Assembly: GCA_944321525.1 (NCBI GenBank)
Contig: CALULQ010000031.1
Location: 1 to 44,849, forward strand
Source: an uncultured Paraprevotella sp.
Lineage (GTDB): Bacteria > Bacteroidota > Bacteroidia > Bacteroidales > Bacteroidaceae
Direction: 5' to 3'
DNA length: 44,849 bases
The stretch's first letter is position 1. Each line of letters begins with the position of its first letter. Positions 1 to 8,684 of the stretch are shown one piece after another. A program made the position numbers and the translations under genes. The notes under the pieces were generated by a model that did not search any database, was not told the origin of the DNA, and saw nothing but the letters and a program-made list of their open reading frames with translations.

Positions 1-815
1 AGTCCGCCGTCGGCCGCGTAGTTGATGTCTTCGAAGAAGATACCAATCAACTTGTCGCTGATTTTCTTGGTGTTCTCCGCATTCACCTTGATGGTGGCCT
101 CCAACGGACGCAAGCCGCGGAAGCGGGCCTCATTGTCGCGTGCCAGTTCGTCGTTGAGCGCGTTCCAATAAGCAACGCTCTCCACCGCGCGCTTCATGTT
201 CTCCACCCCGGAATAAGCCACCCGGAACACTTGCCCGTTCACGGGACGGCCGTTCACCGTGGCCTGTTCCCACACGGAACGGTAATCGGAAGCAGCCACC
301 TTGCGGGGAGCGGAATAATGATAGAAATCCTTGGATTCCGTGGCATACACGTCGCCTTCCTTAGTCTTGAAAAGCACCCGATAAGTAGATGTGGCGGGAT
401 CATAAGCCAGCACCGGGGCGATGCAACTGCCCACGCCTTCCATGTAAGGATAATCCTGCGGCATCCATTTCACCAAATCCTTGCTGGCAGCCACGGCAAA
501 CTGGTTGACGTTGTCGGCCACTTGGAACACGCAACGCCACGTTCCGTCGGGCATGTGCACAAGGTTCGGGCTGTACATGGTCTTCAAAGGTCCCCAAGTT
601 CCGTAGTCGCTCGTCACGAACGCATGCTCCGGCCCTATGCCCGTCCAATACTTCCGGTCGGCACTATAAGCAAAGACCAGGCCGCCGTGCTTATGCACAT
701 TATAGGCCATCAAATACACAGAATCAGGCACTGCGGCTTCGGCCGGAACGGCAGCCGCAACGCCCAATCCCAAGCAAGCCGCACAAAACAGCTTGTTTGC
801 AAAATGTTTTTTCAT
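1..815 (-). CDS. Alpha-L-arabinofuranosidase, half-propeller + GH51, C-terminal part outside the window
   Basis: Partial gene: the start (ATG at 813-815) is inside the window and the rest runs off position 1. I translated 271 codons by hand. They begin with a signal peptide (MKKHFANKLFCAACLG, then an Ala-rich core to about residue 28). Residues 30-170 look like blades of a GH43-type propeller (MYSPNLVHMPDGTWRCVFQ, KDLVKWMPQD). From about residue 235 the protein enters the GH51 fold: the last visible residues, KLIGIFFEDINYAADGG, match the N-terminal strand of GH51 alpha-L-arabinofuranosidases. It should release arabinose from arabinan or arabinoxylan outside the cytoplasm. It lies 35 bp downstream of the BACON-like lipoprotein gene, probably in one transcript. 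Family assignment of the GH51 part is firm; activity of the N-terminal propeller part is unknown. Confidence 0.8.
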   Translation of the reverse strand, partial: MKKHFANKLFCAACLGLGVAAAVPAEAAVPDSVYLMAYNVHKHGGLVFAYSADRKYWTGIGPEHAFVTSDYGTWGPLKTMYSPNLVHMPDGTWRCVFQVADNVNQFAVAASKDLVKWMPQDYPYMEGVGSCIAPVLAYDPATSTYRVLFKTKEGDVYATESKDFYHYSAPRKVAASDYRSVWEQATVNGRPVNGQVFRVAYSGVENMKRAVESVAYWNALNDELARDNEARFRGLRPLEATIKVNAENTKKISDKLIGIFFEDINYAADGG

Positions 816-850
816 GTTTATCAGTTATGTATTAATAATAAGAGTGTCCG

Positions 851-1552
851 CTACTCTGTTTCCGTCGGGAGCTCGTCTTCCTCCAATCCTTTCTGCCGGA
901 TTTCCACGGGGGTCACCACTCCGCAACTTTGCAGTTCGAGCATGGCGGAACGCTCGTTTGTGGTCAGGTTGTGGTCCAATTCATAATACACCACATACTT
1001 CCCCGCACGTCCTGTCGTCGTGGCGTCCTGCGACAACCGCACCCAAGTGGGGGCATCGCCCCGGAATGCCAGCTTCCAGCCATCGCTATAGGTTTGGAAC
1101 ACCAAGCTGTCGCGCACCTGCCGTGCCGTATCCTGCATCACGAACTGGTAGTTCCTGCGCACCGGACGAATGATGTTCAAGAAATGATATTGCGTATAAG
1201 TAGTGATCAGCGTCTTGCCGTCGGCATAGAAATACACATATCCGACGCGGGCCGTATCCGTAGTATTCGCATCCAGTTGGAAGTCGAGTTTCTTCACCAT
1301 GAAATATCCTCCGGGCACCGTGCCATGCAGGGAGTCGCCGTCCACGTGCATCCACTCGGCCGGTACGGAAATGGACCAGTCGTAGGTGGTGGCAAAGCGC
1401 ACCGAGTCGAGCGTCTGGTCGGCGTAGAGCACCGAACCGGCTCCGGTGGGATAAAGAATCTGTGCGAAATTATACGAATTCTCCTTGTTGTCGCAACCCA
1501 CAAGCAAAGCTGCAGACAAAGCTATTGAAGCCCCTAACAATTTCTTCATCAT
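851..1552 (-). CDS. Lipoprotein with two BACON-like domains
   Basis: Protein of 233 residues starting at MMKKLLGASIALSAALLVGC, a signal peptide with a clear lipobox (LLVGC), so it is probably anchored in the outer membrane. An in-frame upstream extension is ignored because it lies over the promoter. The mature part falls into two similar beta-rich halves. Each has the BACON pattern of a Trp-led strand (DWSISVPAEWMHV; GWKLAFRGDAPTWVRL) followed by a Gly-rich turn and a strand ending in an ER-x-A-x-L-type motif (NERSAMLEL). BACON domains in this phylum often accompany glycan-active proteins and are thought to bind carbohydrate or mucin. The neighbour 35 bp downstream is a GH51 arabinofuranosidase, which fits that idea. 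A specific ligand cannot be read from the sequence. Confidence 0.75.
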   Translation of the reverse strand: MMKKLLGASIALSAALLVGCDNKENSYNFAQILYPTGAGSVLYADQTLDSVRFATTYDWSISVPAEWMHVDGDSLHGTVPGGYFMVKKLDFQLDANTTDTARVGYVYFYADGKTLITTYTQYHFLNIIRPVRRNYQFVMQDTARQVRDSLVFQTYSDGWKLAFRGDAPTWVRLSQDATTTGRAGKYVVYYELDHNLTTNERSAMLELQSCGVVTPVEIRQKGLEEDELPTETE

Positions 1553-1575
1553 ACTTATTTTTTTTAATGAACAAG

Positions 1576-1583
1576 CAAAGATA
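1576..1583 (-). promoter_or_regulatory. Bacteroidetes -7 promoter element for the lipoprotein/GH51 pair
   Basis: Reads TATCTTTG on the minus strand, an exact TAnnTTTG, 24 bp upstream of the start at 1552. No good -33 TTG is seen at 19-21 bp. Confidence 0.6.
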
Positions 1584-1616
1584 GCCAAATAATCGAAAGT
1601 ATTCCCATTTTATTCT

Positions 1617-1624
1617 TATATTTG
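1617..1624 (+). promoter_or_regulatory. Bacteroidetes -7 promoter element directly at a start codon
   Basis: TATATTTG ends only four bases before the ATG at 1629. Transcription would begin at or within a few bases of the start codon, so the mRNA would have almost no leader. Confidence 0.6.
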
Positions 1625-1628
1625 CAAC

Positions 1629-1979
1629 ATGGCAAACCGGTTTTATAACGATATTTATGAAATTCTGCAGGCGAAAGGCTGCAAGGGGCTTCCCGTGCGC
1701 GTCATTGCCCGCCAGGTTTACAATCGCCATGCCGGCCTGTTCACCCCCCTGCTCACCTTTGAATACGTCTATCAGAACGTGCGTTTCTACCTTTGGGCGC
1801 AATCGCGGAAGCCATCCTCCCCCTTCACGAAGACGGGGCGCTGGGGATGGTATGCCCTGAAGCCCGGCGCCGGTTACCAGATGCAGATAGACTTCTCCAT
1901 GAAGGTTGCGGAGAGCCTCCCTTTGGAAGCAAGGCAACCCGAAAGGGAAGAAGCCGACTACTACCCCTCGCTGTTTTAG
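1629..1979 (+). CDS. Small conserved protein with a HARE/winged-helix-like fold
   Basis: Protein of 116 residues. Residues 4-75 resemble the HARE-HTH/winged-helix arrangement: helix (YNDIYEILQAKG), helix (LPVRVIARQVYNRH), a segment beginning LFTPLLTFEYV, then a basic beta-wing ending in RWGWYAL. The C-terminal 40 residues are charged and show no fold that I recognise. There is no signal peptide, so it is probably cytoplasmic and may bind nucleic acid; no specific role can be assigned. The next in-frame Met is far downstream (MQIDF), so the ATG at 1629 is the likely start even though the promoter sits almost on top of it. It is divergent from the lipoprotein gene and convergent with lptD. Confidence 0.7.
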   Translation: MANRFYNDIYEILQAKGCKGLPVRVIARQVYNRHAGLFTPLLTFEYVYQNVRFYLWAQSRKPSSPFTKTGRWGWYALKPGAGYQMQIDFSMKVAESLPLEARQPEREEADYYPSLF

Positions 1980-1998
1980 AAAATTCTTTTGAGATCTT

Positions 1999-2041
1999 GC
2001 ACGAAGCATTCCTCCCGCCCAATGCTTTCCGGGCGTCGTGC
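1999..2041. terminator. Hairpin between convergent genes
   Basis: A two-part stem, GCACGA with TCGTGC and AGCATT with AATGCT, with unpaired bases between and no clear T run. It lies between the 3' ends of the small winged-helix gene and lptD, so it may serve both strands. Weak evidence. Confidence 0.3.
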
Positions 2042-2067
2042 GCCACAATATGCGGAAAGCGCGCGCG

Positions 2068-4938
2068 TCAATACCACTCCACGTTAGAGCTATAACTGCT
2101 TTGCTTCTTCCATTTCAGCACGTCGGCCAATTCCGACGCATTGGCCGAGAACGTGAAGTTATAAGAGGTATAAGGACTCAGCACCACGCTCGCCGACATA
2201 GAAAAGCAGTGCAAGTCGCGCGAGATGGAAGCCGTCGTCATGGAAAGGCGGTGGTAGTTGAAGTCGTAACCCGACGAATAGGTCAGGTTCCAACCGTCGG
2301 ATATACGGATGTTCCCGGAGAAGTTCAGCGTATGGGTCAGGCGGTAGGGATAGCGCATCTTCTTGATATTGATTTTCCCGTTCCGGTTCTCCGACATCGT
2401 CACGCCATAAGACACGGTGAACGACCATGGCAATTGGAACTTCAGGTATCCGTCCTCGTCCACTTCGGCCTGCTCGGGTTCCTTCTTGGCGCCTGCGCGT
2501 TCGGCCTTCTGGCGGTCGGGGTCGATGTTCGTGTCGCCCGCTTCGTCTTCCGTCTCTTCGTCTCCATTGTCTGAATCAGTTTCATCGGACTTACCCCGTC
2601 CCCATCCGAAAAGTTTGTTGAATGTCTCGTTGTTGAACGTGTACGACAAGTTCTGCGACATGCCCTGGAACCGGCCGAACCGCCCGTACGACCACTCCGT
2701 GCGGTCGCCTTCACGCACGTTGCCGTTCTCGTCGAACTCGTAAGCATAGGTGGCGAATACGGCATTCATGCTGAACGTGTAGTTCCAAGGCGTCTTGATG
2801 CGCACCCGCATGGACAAGTCGCTCCAGGGTTGCCGTTGTGCGGCCATATTGTAGCTCAGGTTCGCCCCGAGTTCGTCTATCAGGCTCACTTTCCGGAGTG
2901 AATCGTTCTTCGTGCGCACCTTCATCTCAATGTTGTTGGAGATGTCCATCGAGATGCTTCCGGTCTTGCCCCTGCCCGGCACGCCGTAGAGGCTGTTGCT
3001 GTAGGGCGAATATTCCACCGTGGACACGTTGCCCTCCTCGTCCGTCTTGACGTAAGTGGCGTAGTATCCGAACCGCCGCGCGCCGAAGTCGGGCGCATAG
3101 TTGAAGCTCACCGTGGGGGTGAAGACGTGGCGGATGGTCTGTATCTTTTTACCGAAAAGCGGCGTGTAGAAGCCATACAACTTGGTGGTGGCGGACACGC
3201 TCATGTCGTAGTTGTACACGTTCTGGAATCCCCAGATGGTGTCGTTCACCTCGCGCTGGCGGTCTTCGTCCCAATGCCGCATGACCTTGTGCGTGTACAT
3301 GCGGTCGGTGAAGTTGAACTGCGGCGTGATGTTGATGTAGTTGAACAGGCTGAACGTGGCACTGATGGGCACGCTGTGGCGCATGCCGTTGCGCCAGTCC
3401 TTGATGAGGTTCGACTTGAAGAGCAGGTCTTCCTTCGTGTCGATGCTGTTGCTCAGGCTACCGGTGTAGCTCAACGCGATTTTCTCGTACCAGCGCTCTT
3501 TTCCGGCCGCCTTTTTCCGTTTGAAGGGGTAAAAGCGCGCCAGCGTGATGTCGAGGCTGGGCAGAGTCATGGAAATCGACGAGTCGCGCATGCTCTGCGA
3601 GAGGTTGAACGAGCTGGAAAGCGTCAGGCCGATGCGCTCGAAGGTTTTGGAATAGGCCACACTCGACGTCCGGGTGCTCTGCGTGTAGTTTTGCGGGTTG
3701 TACATGCTCGTCAGGTTGTTCCGCTCGTAGTTCGAAGTGGCGAAGTTCACGCTGGCCGAAAAGCTCTGCGTGGGGTTGGCCTTGGCGTCCTGACGGTGGG
3801 TCCACTGGATTTTGAAGCTGGTGGACTTGGAATAGTCCGGCATGTTCTTCTCGCCCTCCACCGTGTTCTGGTAGCTCAGGAAGAAGTTGCCCGAGAAGCG
3901 GTAACGCTTGCGGTAGTTCGACTGCGAGCTCAACCCCCACGAGCCCTTGGTATAGATTTCCCCGATGAGTTTCAGGTCCATCTTGTCGCTGATGGCAAAA
4001 TAATATCCTCCGTCGCGCAAGTAAAATCCGCGGATGCTCTCGTCGCCGAAGGTGGGCATGATGAAGCCCGAGGAATATTTCTTGCTGAAGGGAAAGAAAC
4101 CATAGGGAATGGCCAAAGGCAGGGGCACGTCCTCCACCACGAGGTAGGCAGGCCCGAAGACCACGTCCTTTCCCGGCCGCACCTTGGCACGCGTCAGGGC
4201 CATGTAGAAATGGGGGTGCTTGGCGTTGCAGGTGGTGTATTTTCCGCGCCGCAGGTACATCACGCCTTCCGAGTCGCGCTTGGACTGCTCACTGATGAGG
4301 AAGCCCTCGCCCTGCGCCGTGTAGACGTTGTCGATGAATGCCTTCCGGGTCTTGAAGTTATAGCTGATGCGGTCCGGTTCATATTGGTCGCCGCCCTGCT
4401 TGAAGACGGGCTGGTTCTTCACCTTGCCCGTGGAGTCGGCGCGCCCCACAGCATGCACGATGCTGCTGTCCAGGTTCATGGTGATCCAGTCGGCCTGCAG
4501 TTCCAGGTTGGTATAGTTCACCTTGCTCTCGCCGTAAAGGTTGGCGTTGCCCATTCCGGCCTCGAAGGTCACGGAGTCGGCGGCCGTGTATTCCACGGGT
4601 GAGTCGAGCACGGACTTGCTCACCTTGCCCGTGTCTTCGGCCAAGGTGTCGGCCCGCAGGCTGTCGGCCACGGCCGGGATTGCGCCCTCGCGCGCGATGG
4701 AGTCCATGGCCAGCGAGTCGACGGGCTGCGCGGCGGTGTCGGGCACGGCCTGCCCCGCCGGGACGGCCGCCGTGGTGTCCGGCTGCGCGGCGGTCGCCAC
4801 GCTATCCTTCGACAACGTGTCCGCGGCTTCCGCGCCCCCATTCACGGTACGGGCCGGAAAGTTCCCGTTCCGTCCGCCTTGCGCCAGCGTGCAGAAAGAA
4901 CTGCCCACCAAAAAGAATATAGCTATTTTTGTCTTCAA
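2068..4938 (-). CDS. lptD: LptD-like LPS-assembly outer-membrane protein
   Basis: Protein of 956 residues of the LptD/OstA type, expected to insert lipopolysaccharide into the outer leaflet. A hydrophobic signal peptide (IAIFFLVGSSFCTLAQ) is followed by a linker rich in Ala, Asp and Ser (about residues 25-100). Next comes the N-terminal OstA-like domain (about 115-260; FEAGMGNANLYGESKVNY, then RKAFIDNVYTAQGEGFLISE). The remainder has alternating aromatic and polar strands of a large barrel (VVEDVPLPLAIPYGFFPFS), with an acidic insert near residues 790-830. The start codon is TTG: an in-frame TGA lies three codons upstream and no ATG is available. It sits 56 bp downstream of an HD hydrolase gene but has its own -7 element. 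The Bacteroidales version is divergent, so I give the family, not proven function. Confidence 0.8.
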   Translation of the reverse strand: MKTKIAIFFLVGSSFCTLAQGGRNGNFPARTVNGGAEAADTLSKDSVATAAQPDTTAAVPAGQAVPDTAAQPVDSLAMDSIAREGAIPAVADSLRADTLAEDTGKVSKSVLDSPVEYTAADSVTFEAGMGNANLYGESKVNYTNLELQADWITMNLDSSIVHAVGRADSTGKVKNQPVFKQGGDQYEPDRISYNFKTRKAFIDNVYTAQGEGFLISEQSKRDSEGVMYLRRGKYTTCNAKHPHFYMALTRAKVRPGKDVVFGPAYLVVEDVPLPLAIPYGFFPFSKKYSSGFIMPTFGDESIRGFYLRDGGYYFAISDKMDLKLIGEIYTKGSWGLSSQSNYRKRYRFSGNFFLSYQNTVEGEKNMPDYSKSTSFKIQWTHRQDAKANPTQSFSASVNFATSNYERNNLTSMYNPQNYTQSTRTSSVAYSKTFERIGLTLSSSFNLSQSMRDSSISMTLPSLDITLARFYPFKRKKAAGKERWYEKIALSYTGSLSNSIDTKEDLLFKSNLIKDWRNGMRHSVPISATFSLFNYINITPQFNFTDRMYTHKVMRHWDEDRQREVNDTIWGFQNVYNYDMSVSATTKLYGFYTPLFGKKIQTIRHVFTPTVSFNYAPDFGARRFGYYATYVKTDEEGNVSTVEYSPYSNSLYGVPGRGKTGSISMDISNNIEMKVRTKNDSLRKVSLIDELGANLSYNMAAQRQPWSDLSMRVRIKTPWNYTFSMNAVFATYAYEFDENGNVREGDRTEWSYGRFGRFQGMSQNLSYTFNNETFNKLFGWGRGKSDETDSDNGDEETEDEAGDTNIDPDRQKAERAGAKKEPEQAEVDEDGYLKFQLPWSFTVSYGVTMSENRNGKINIKKMRYPYRLTHTLNFSGNIRISDGWNLTYSSGYDFNYHRLSMTTASISRDLHCFSMSASVVLSPYTSYNFTFSANASELADVLKWKKQSSYSSNVEWY

Positions 4939-4974
4939 CCGGATTCAGTCTTATTCCATGTCCTTAAACGACTG

Positions 4975-4982
4975 CAAAATTA
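4975..4982 (-). promoter_or_regulatory. Bacteroidetes -7 promoter element for lptD
   Basis: Reads TAATTTTG on the minus strand, in the 56-bp gap after the HD gene and 36 bp before the TTG start of lptD. Confidence 0.55.
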
Positions 4983-4994
4983 CACAAATTCCGC

Positions 4995-5552
4995 TTACAG
5001 CCCGACATTTTCGGTAAAAATATCCATCCAGCGGCGAAAACGCGCCGCCCCCTCGGCCCCATGCTTGGCCACGCTCTTGAGCGCCTGCTCGGGCGTGCGC
5101 TCGCGGTCGGGGTGCGATTTGGAGTAGAACTTGTCGGCATAGCACACCAGTTCTTCCTCCAGCGTTTCCGGGAAGTAGTCCTGCACGGGAATGGGTATTT
5201 TCTTCACAATGATTTCTTCCTTCGAGATGCCGGCTCCCGTGTGGCGCTCACACACGCGGGCATGCCGCGGAAAGCCTTCGGCGCGCATCATCTCGGCACC
5301 AATGTAGCCGTGGCAGATGTAGGGCGCGTCGCCCGTGCACAAGATTTCGGGCGCGTCGGTGCGCAGGATTCCGATGTCGTGCAGCAGGGCCGCCTCTTCC
5401 ACGAACGCCACGTCCAGGTGCAACTCCGGATGCAAGGCCGCAATTTTCAGGCAGCGGTCGGCCACGCGGCGACTGTGCGTCCACAGGATTTCCCTCAACT
5501 GCGGCGTGGCGGCATAATATTTATCTATCAAAGCGACAGCATTCATTTTCAT
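4995..5552 (-). CDS. HD-domain (HDIG) phosphohydrolase
   Basis: Cytoplasmic protein of 185 residues with the HD superfamily metal site: H26 (THSRRVADRCLKIA), H58-D59 (EEAALLHDIGI), then further His residues at about 81 and 104 (CHGYIGA, CERHTGAG) and a late Asp in VCYADKFYSKSHPDRE. The short single-domain form with HDIG resembles small HD hydrolases acting on nucleotides or other phosphomonoesters. The substrate cannot be told. ATG codons at 5552 and 5546 are both possible starts. It lies immediately upstream of lptD with the same orientation, so the two may be partly co-transcribed; a functional link is inference only. Confidence 0.8.
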   Translation of the reverse strand: MKMNAVALIDKYYAATPQLREILWTHSRRVADRCLKIAALHPELHLDVAFVEEAALLHDIGILRTDAPEILCTGDAPYICHGYIGAEMMRAEGFPRHARVCERHTGAGISKEEIIVKKIPIPVQDYFPETLEEELVCYADKFYSKSHPDRERTPEQALKSVAKHGAEGAARFRRWMDIFTENVGL

Positions 5553-5574
5553 TCCTTTTCGGGTTCAATGCCAC

Positions 5575-5582
5575 AAAAGTAC
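5575..5582 (-). promoter_or_regulatory. Bacteroidetes -7 promoter element for the HD hydrolase gene
   Basis: Reads TACTTTTG on the minus strand, 22 bp upstream of the ATG at 5552. Confidence 0.6.
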
Positions 5583-6117
5583 GATAAAAGCCCTACATAG
5601 CCGCCCGTTTTACTTTTTTTTAATACAAACATGCGCGCTGCTTCCTTTCTGACAAACTGATATTTTATGCATTCCGGTTGCGCGATAATCGCACGGACAG
5701 ACGCGACCACAACTGCGGACGCAAGCGCGCGATTCTCGCGCCATGCACAACGGTCTGGATGTCAGCCCACAGCGCATTTTGCAATCAAGATGACAGCCGT
5801 CCAGCCGCGGCATGCGGCCACGCCGTCGCGAGGGGTAACAGAAACGAGGGGAAATGCGACAAAATGATGAGTTACACGTGCATGAAAAAAAGTTCCAAAT
5901 AGCATCGGAAAGGCCTCCGTCGGCCCCAGTTTCTCCGCGGCGGCGGACGGTTTCTGTCCGTTGTCTGCCCGGGCCGGACAATAAAGCGTAAGGAAAAACT
6001 CACATCCTCAGTATTAAATTCTTGCCTGTTCCTATATGCCGGCCTCGATTTTCCTCTCATTTCCTCCCCGTTTGCCACAATGTCCCGTGGCGCCTCGCGC
6101 ACCTCACCGCCGCGTCG
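5583..6117. other. GC-rich intergenic stretch without a supported gene
   Basis: About 535 bp between the HD promoter and repeat copy 1. I see no TAnnTTTG element on either strand, no tRNA-like fold, and no reading frame with a plausible start and protein-like composition. Short open frames on both strands are rich in Arg, Cys and Ser, as expected for non-coding GC-rich DNA. Confidence 0.5.
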
Positions 6118-6189
6118 TGCGGAAGTCACCGCAGTACTTTCCGCAGAGTACTCGAGTACTTTCCGCAAAGTACTTTTTCGCTCTCCGCC
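6118..6189. repeat. Intergenic double-hairpin repeat, copy 1 (72 bp)
   Basis: Outer box TGCGGA (6118-6123), 9 bp, then AGTACT at 6133. The first loop TTCCGCAG, AGTACT, CG, AGTACT, the second loop TTCCGCAA and the closing AGTACT end at 6174. Nine more bases lead to the outer box TCCGCC (6184-6189). Each AGTACT pair can close a 6-bp stem around an 8-nt loop; the centre AGTACTCGAGTACT is itself a perfect palindrome. The right flank (about 6190-6208) resembles that of copies 3 and 5 (ATCCGT). Same plan as the copies at 12052, 19082, 24422 and 37541. Confidence 0.85.
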
Positions 6190-6737
6190 ATGCGTTCATC
6201 CGTTTGCCGTGGCAGCATGCCGCGCATGGCGGCCGCCCTACGTCGGTTCTGCCCGGCTTCCGCTTTCCCATCGCAGCAGAATGTCATGGTTTCAGATTTT
6301 CGTTCCGTCACGCTGCGATGCCGGACGGAAACACGGATTTGCCTCCCCTGGTTCTCCAAACAGCTTCCAGAACGGGAAAAAATAGAAAAAAGATGAATAA
6401 ATATGCAGAAAATCCCTCCGGACGGCCTGCTCCCGGCCTATTGCCCGTCAACAAAAAACGGACATCGTCTGGCAAAAAGAAAGCGGGCCCGACCAAAAAG
6501 CATCAAAACGGCAAACCTTCCAAACAGTTTTTCCCGCCCCCGCCGGCCTGTTTCCTCCGGAAAAAAGCGAGAACCGCTTTCGGCATCCATGTTTTTTGCC
6601 TACCTTTACCCAATGGCACGGCAGGGACGTCCATTCACGGGGAAAGGCCGTTGGGACGGAACCGCGTTCACCGCCTCCGCCATCGGCCCACCCGGACACC
6701 GGACACGAACGCCCCGTCGACTTAAACAAAGAAAACA
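6190..6737. other. Intergenic stretch upstream of yaaA
   Basis: About 550 bp with no supported gene. A TACCTTTA sequence near 6601 is the nearest thing to a -7 element for yaaA, but the final G is missing, so I do not call it a promoter. Confidence 0.4.
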
Positions 6738-7508
6738 ATGATCACTTTCATCTCTTGCGCCAAAACCATGGCGGAAACCTGCCCGCAGGCACTTCCGCCC
6801 GCAACGGCCCCGGCATTCCTGGACGAAGCCCGCCGCATGGCCTTGTCGCTGGCCCAACTCTCGCCCGAGGAGTGGGCCGACCAGTTGCACGTCAACCCTC
6901 AAATCGCAGCCCGCACCAGCTTGCGCTTCAAATCGTTCAACGACGAGCCGGGCAACGAGCTGCCAGCCTTGCTGGCCTATACGGGCATGGTGTTCCGCCA
7001 CATACGGCCCCAAGACTTCGGCCGGGAGGATTGGGACTACGCCCAGTCGCACCTGCTCATCTCATCGTTCCTCTACGGCCTGCTGCGGCCCTGCGACCGC
7101 ATCCGCCCCTACCGCCTGGAAGGGCACGTGCGGCTGCCGGAAGGCCATGGCGGCACTACCCTCTTCGCCCACTGGCGCCCGCTGCTGACCGAAGCGTTCA
7201 TCGCCCGCATACGCGAACAAGGAGGCACGCTGGCCAACCTGGCCAGCGCGGAAATGAAGAAGCTGTTCGACTGGAAAACCGTGGAGCAAAGCGTGCGCGT
7301 GGTGACGCCCGACTTCTACACCCTCAAGGGCGGACGGCTGAAACCCGTGACGGTCTACGCCAAAATGTGCCGCGGGGAAATGACGCGCTTCATCCTGAAA
7401 AACCGCATCGAACAGCCGGACGACCTGAAAGCCTTCGACTGGGAAGGCTACCGCTTCCGCCCGGAACACAGCACCGGCGACCACTGGATTTTCGCGCTGG
7501 AAGCCTGA
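6738..7508 (+). CDS. yaaA: YaaA family peroxide-stress protein
   Basis: Protein of 256 residues of the YaaA (DUF328) family. It begins ITFISCAKTM, where the family usually has an ISPAKTL-like start. It carries the family core at about residues 73-125: LLAYTGMVFRHIRPQDF, then HLLISSFLYGLLRPCDRI and PYRLE. In E. coli the homologue lowers free iron during peroxide stress and has DNA-binding ability. Length matches the family. The ATG at 6738 follows an A-rich stretch typical of Bacteroidetes starts. It stands alone, convergent with the phosphonate operon. Confidence 0.88.
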   Translation: MITFISCAKTMAETCPQALPPATAPAFLDEARRMALSLAQLSPEEWADQLHVNPQIAARTSLRFKSFNDEPGNELPALLAYTGMVFRHIRPQDFGREDWDYAQSHLLISSFLYGLLRPCDRIRPYRLEGHVRLPEGHGGTTLFAHWRPLLTEAFIARIREQGGTLANLASAEMKKLFDWKTVEQSVRVVTPDFYTLKGGRLKPVTVYAKMCRGEMTRFILKNRIEQPDDLKAFDWEGYRFRPEHSTGDHWIFALEA

Positions 7509-7525
7509 CCGCCACGAAGCAGGAA

Positions 7526-7556
7526 GCGCCCCGCCGGACAACTGCCGGCGGGACGC
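7526..7556. terminator. Terminator hairpin between yaaA and phnW
   Basis: CCCGCCGG pairs with CCGGCGGG and a further GCG/CGC pair closes the stem below one mismatch. It lies in the 70-bp gap between two convergent genes. There is no strong T run. Confidence 0.5.
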
Positions 7557-7578
7557 CCTCTCACACATAACATTTATG

Positions 7579-8670
7579 TCAGGCCTCGCGGCAGGCCTTC
7601 ACGGCCTCCACCAGGCGTTCGAAATCGGCCGGATGCACGTCGCCGATGTTCCCGATGCGGAACGTGTCGGCCTGGGAAATCTTTCCGGGATAGATCACGA
7701 AGCCCTTGGCCTTCAGTGCCGCGTAGAACGACTTGAAGTCGAAACCGGCCTCAGGATAAAGGAACGAGGTGATGACGGGCGACTGCACGGCGGCGGGCAG
7801 AAGGGCCTTGAAGCCCAGGGCCTCCATGCCGCCCACCAAGACGTCGTGGTTCTTGCAGTAGCGGGCATGGCGGGCTGCCACTCCCCCTTCGGCCTTCAAC
7901 TCCTCCAAGGCTTCCTTGAAAGCGCGCACCACGTGGGTGGGCGACGTGAAGCGCCACTTGCCATGCCCCTTCTCCATGGTTTCCCATTGGTCGTAAATGT
8001 CCAGCGAAAGCGAACGCGACACGCCCTTGCACGCCTGCAGTTCGCTGCGGCGGGCGATGATGAATCCGAAACCCGGTACGCCCTGGATGCACTTGTTGGC
8101 ACTGCTGATGAGGAAGTCGATGCCCAGCTGCTCAACGTCCAGCGGAATGCCGCCGAAGCTGCTCATGGCATCCACGATGAGTTTCTTGCCATGCGCCTTG
8201 ACGATGCGGGCCAGGTCCGCCAGAGGGTTCAGGATGCCGGTGGTCGTCTCGCAGTGGACGAAAGCCACGTGTGTCACCTCGCCGTGCTGCGACAAGTAGC
8301 GCTCCACCACTGCGGGGTCTACCGCCATCGTCTCCTCGAACGCCACCATGTCGTAGGCCAGGCCCTGGCGGTCGGCTATGATGCCCATGCGGTTGCCATA
8401 CGCGCCGTTGCTCAGGATGAGCAGTTTATCAGACGGTCTGACGGTGCAGCCCAGCACGGCCTCAACGCAATAGGTTCCGCTGCCCTGCATCAGCACGGCC
8501 GTGTAGTCTTCCGGGTGTTGGGTGGCCAGCGCCACCAGGTCTTTCCGGATCACTTCTACAATGCCCACGTTGTAATCTTCATCCCAGGTGCACCAATCGC
8601 TCAGCATGGCTTCCTTCACGGTCTCGGACGTGGTCAACGGGCCGGGGGTCAGTAACAAATAAGGTCTCAT
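7579..8670 (-). CDS. phnW: 2-aminoethylphosphonate:pyruvate aminotransferase
   Basis: PLP-dependent fold-type I aminotransferase of 363 residues. It converts 2-aminoethylphosphonate and pyruvate to phosphonoacetaldehyde and alanine, the first step of this degradation route. Visible signs: N-terminal [19 protein letters not shown]; the phosphate-binding loop GSGT (63-66); D167 in [10 protein letters not shown], which would hold the PLP pyridine; and K193 in SSANKCIQG as the Schiff-base lysine. The start is the ATG at 8670 ([11 protein letters not shown]), since the frame remains open far upstream through phnX in a different reading. It follows phnX by 14 bp, which supports the substrate assignment. 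Confidence 0.93.
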   Translation of the reverse strand: MRPYLLLTPGPLTTSETVKEAMLSDWCTWDEDYNVGIVEVIRKDLVALATQHPEDYTAVLMQGSGTYCVEAVLGCTVRPSDKLLILSNGAYGNRMGIIADRQGLAYDMVAFEETMAVDPAVVERYLSQHGEVTHVAFVHCETTTGILNPLADLARIVKAHGKKLIVDAMSSFGGIPLDVEQLGIDFLISSANKCIQGVPGFGFIIARRSELQACKGVSRSLSLDIYDQWETMEKGHGKWRFTSPTHVVRAFKEALEELKAEGGVAARHARYCKNHDVLVGGMEALGFKALLPAAVQSPVITSFLYPEAGFDFKSFYAALKAKGFVIYPGKISQADTFRIGNIGDVHPADFERLVEAVKACREA

Positions 8671-8684
8671 GTTCTTCTTCTGTT

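Noticed and set aside
3127..4602. Long open frame antisense to lptD
   Set aside because: Same cause: a mirror of the lptD codon pattern, without family motifs or a promoter.
5610..5981. Frame of about 120 codons in the 5.6-6.7 kb gap, minus strand
   Set aside because: Cys/Arg-rich, no promoter, no recognisable motif and no start context.
6118..6189. Reading the repeats as ordinary terminators
   Set aside because: No T run follows, one copy is in a divergent gap, and several copies sit beside separate, better terminators (after carB, pstB, panD and the wzi operon).
6036..6725. Frame of about 230 codons running through repeat copy 1
   Set aside because: The translation of the repeat (VLEYFPQST-like) recurs at the other copies in different frames and strands, so the likeness comes from the DNA repeat, not from a protein family.
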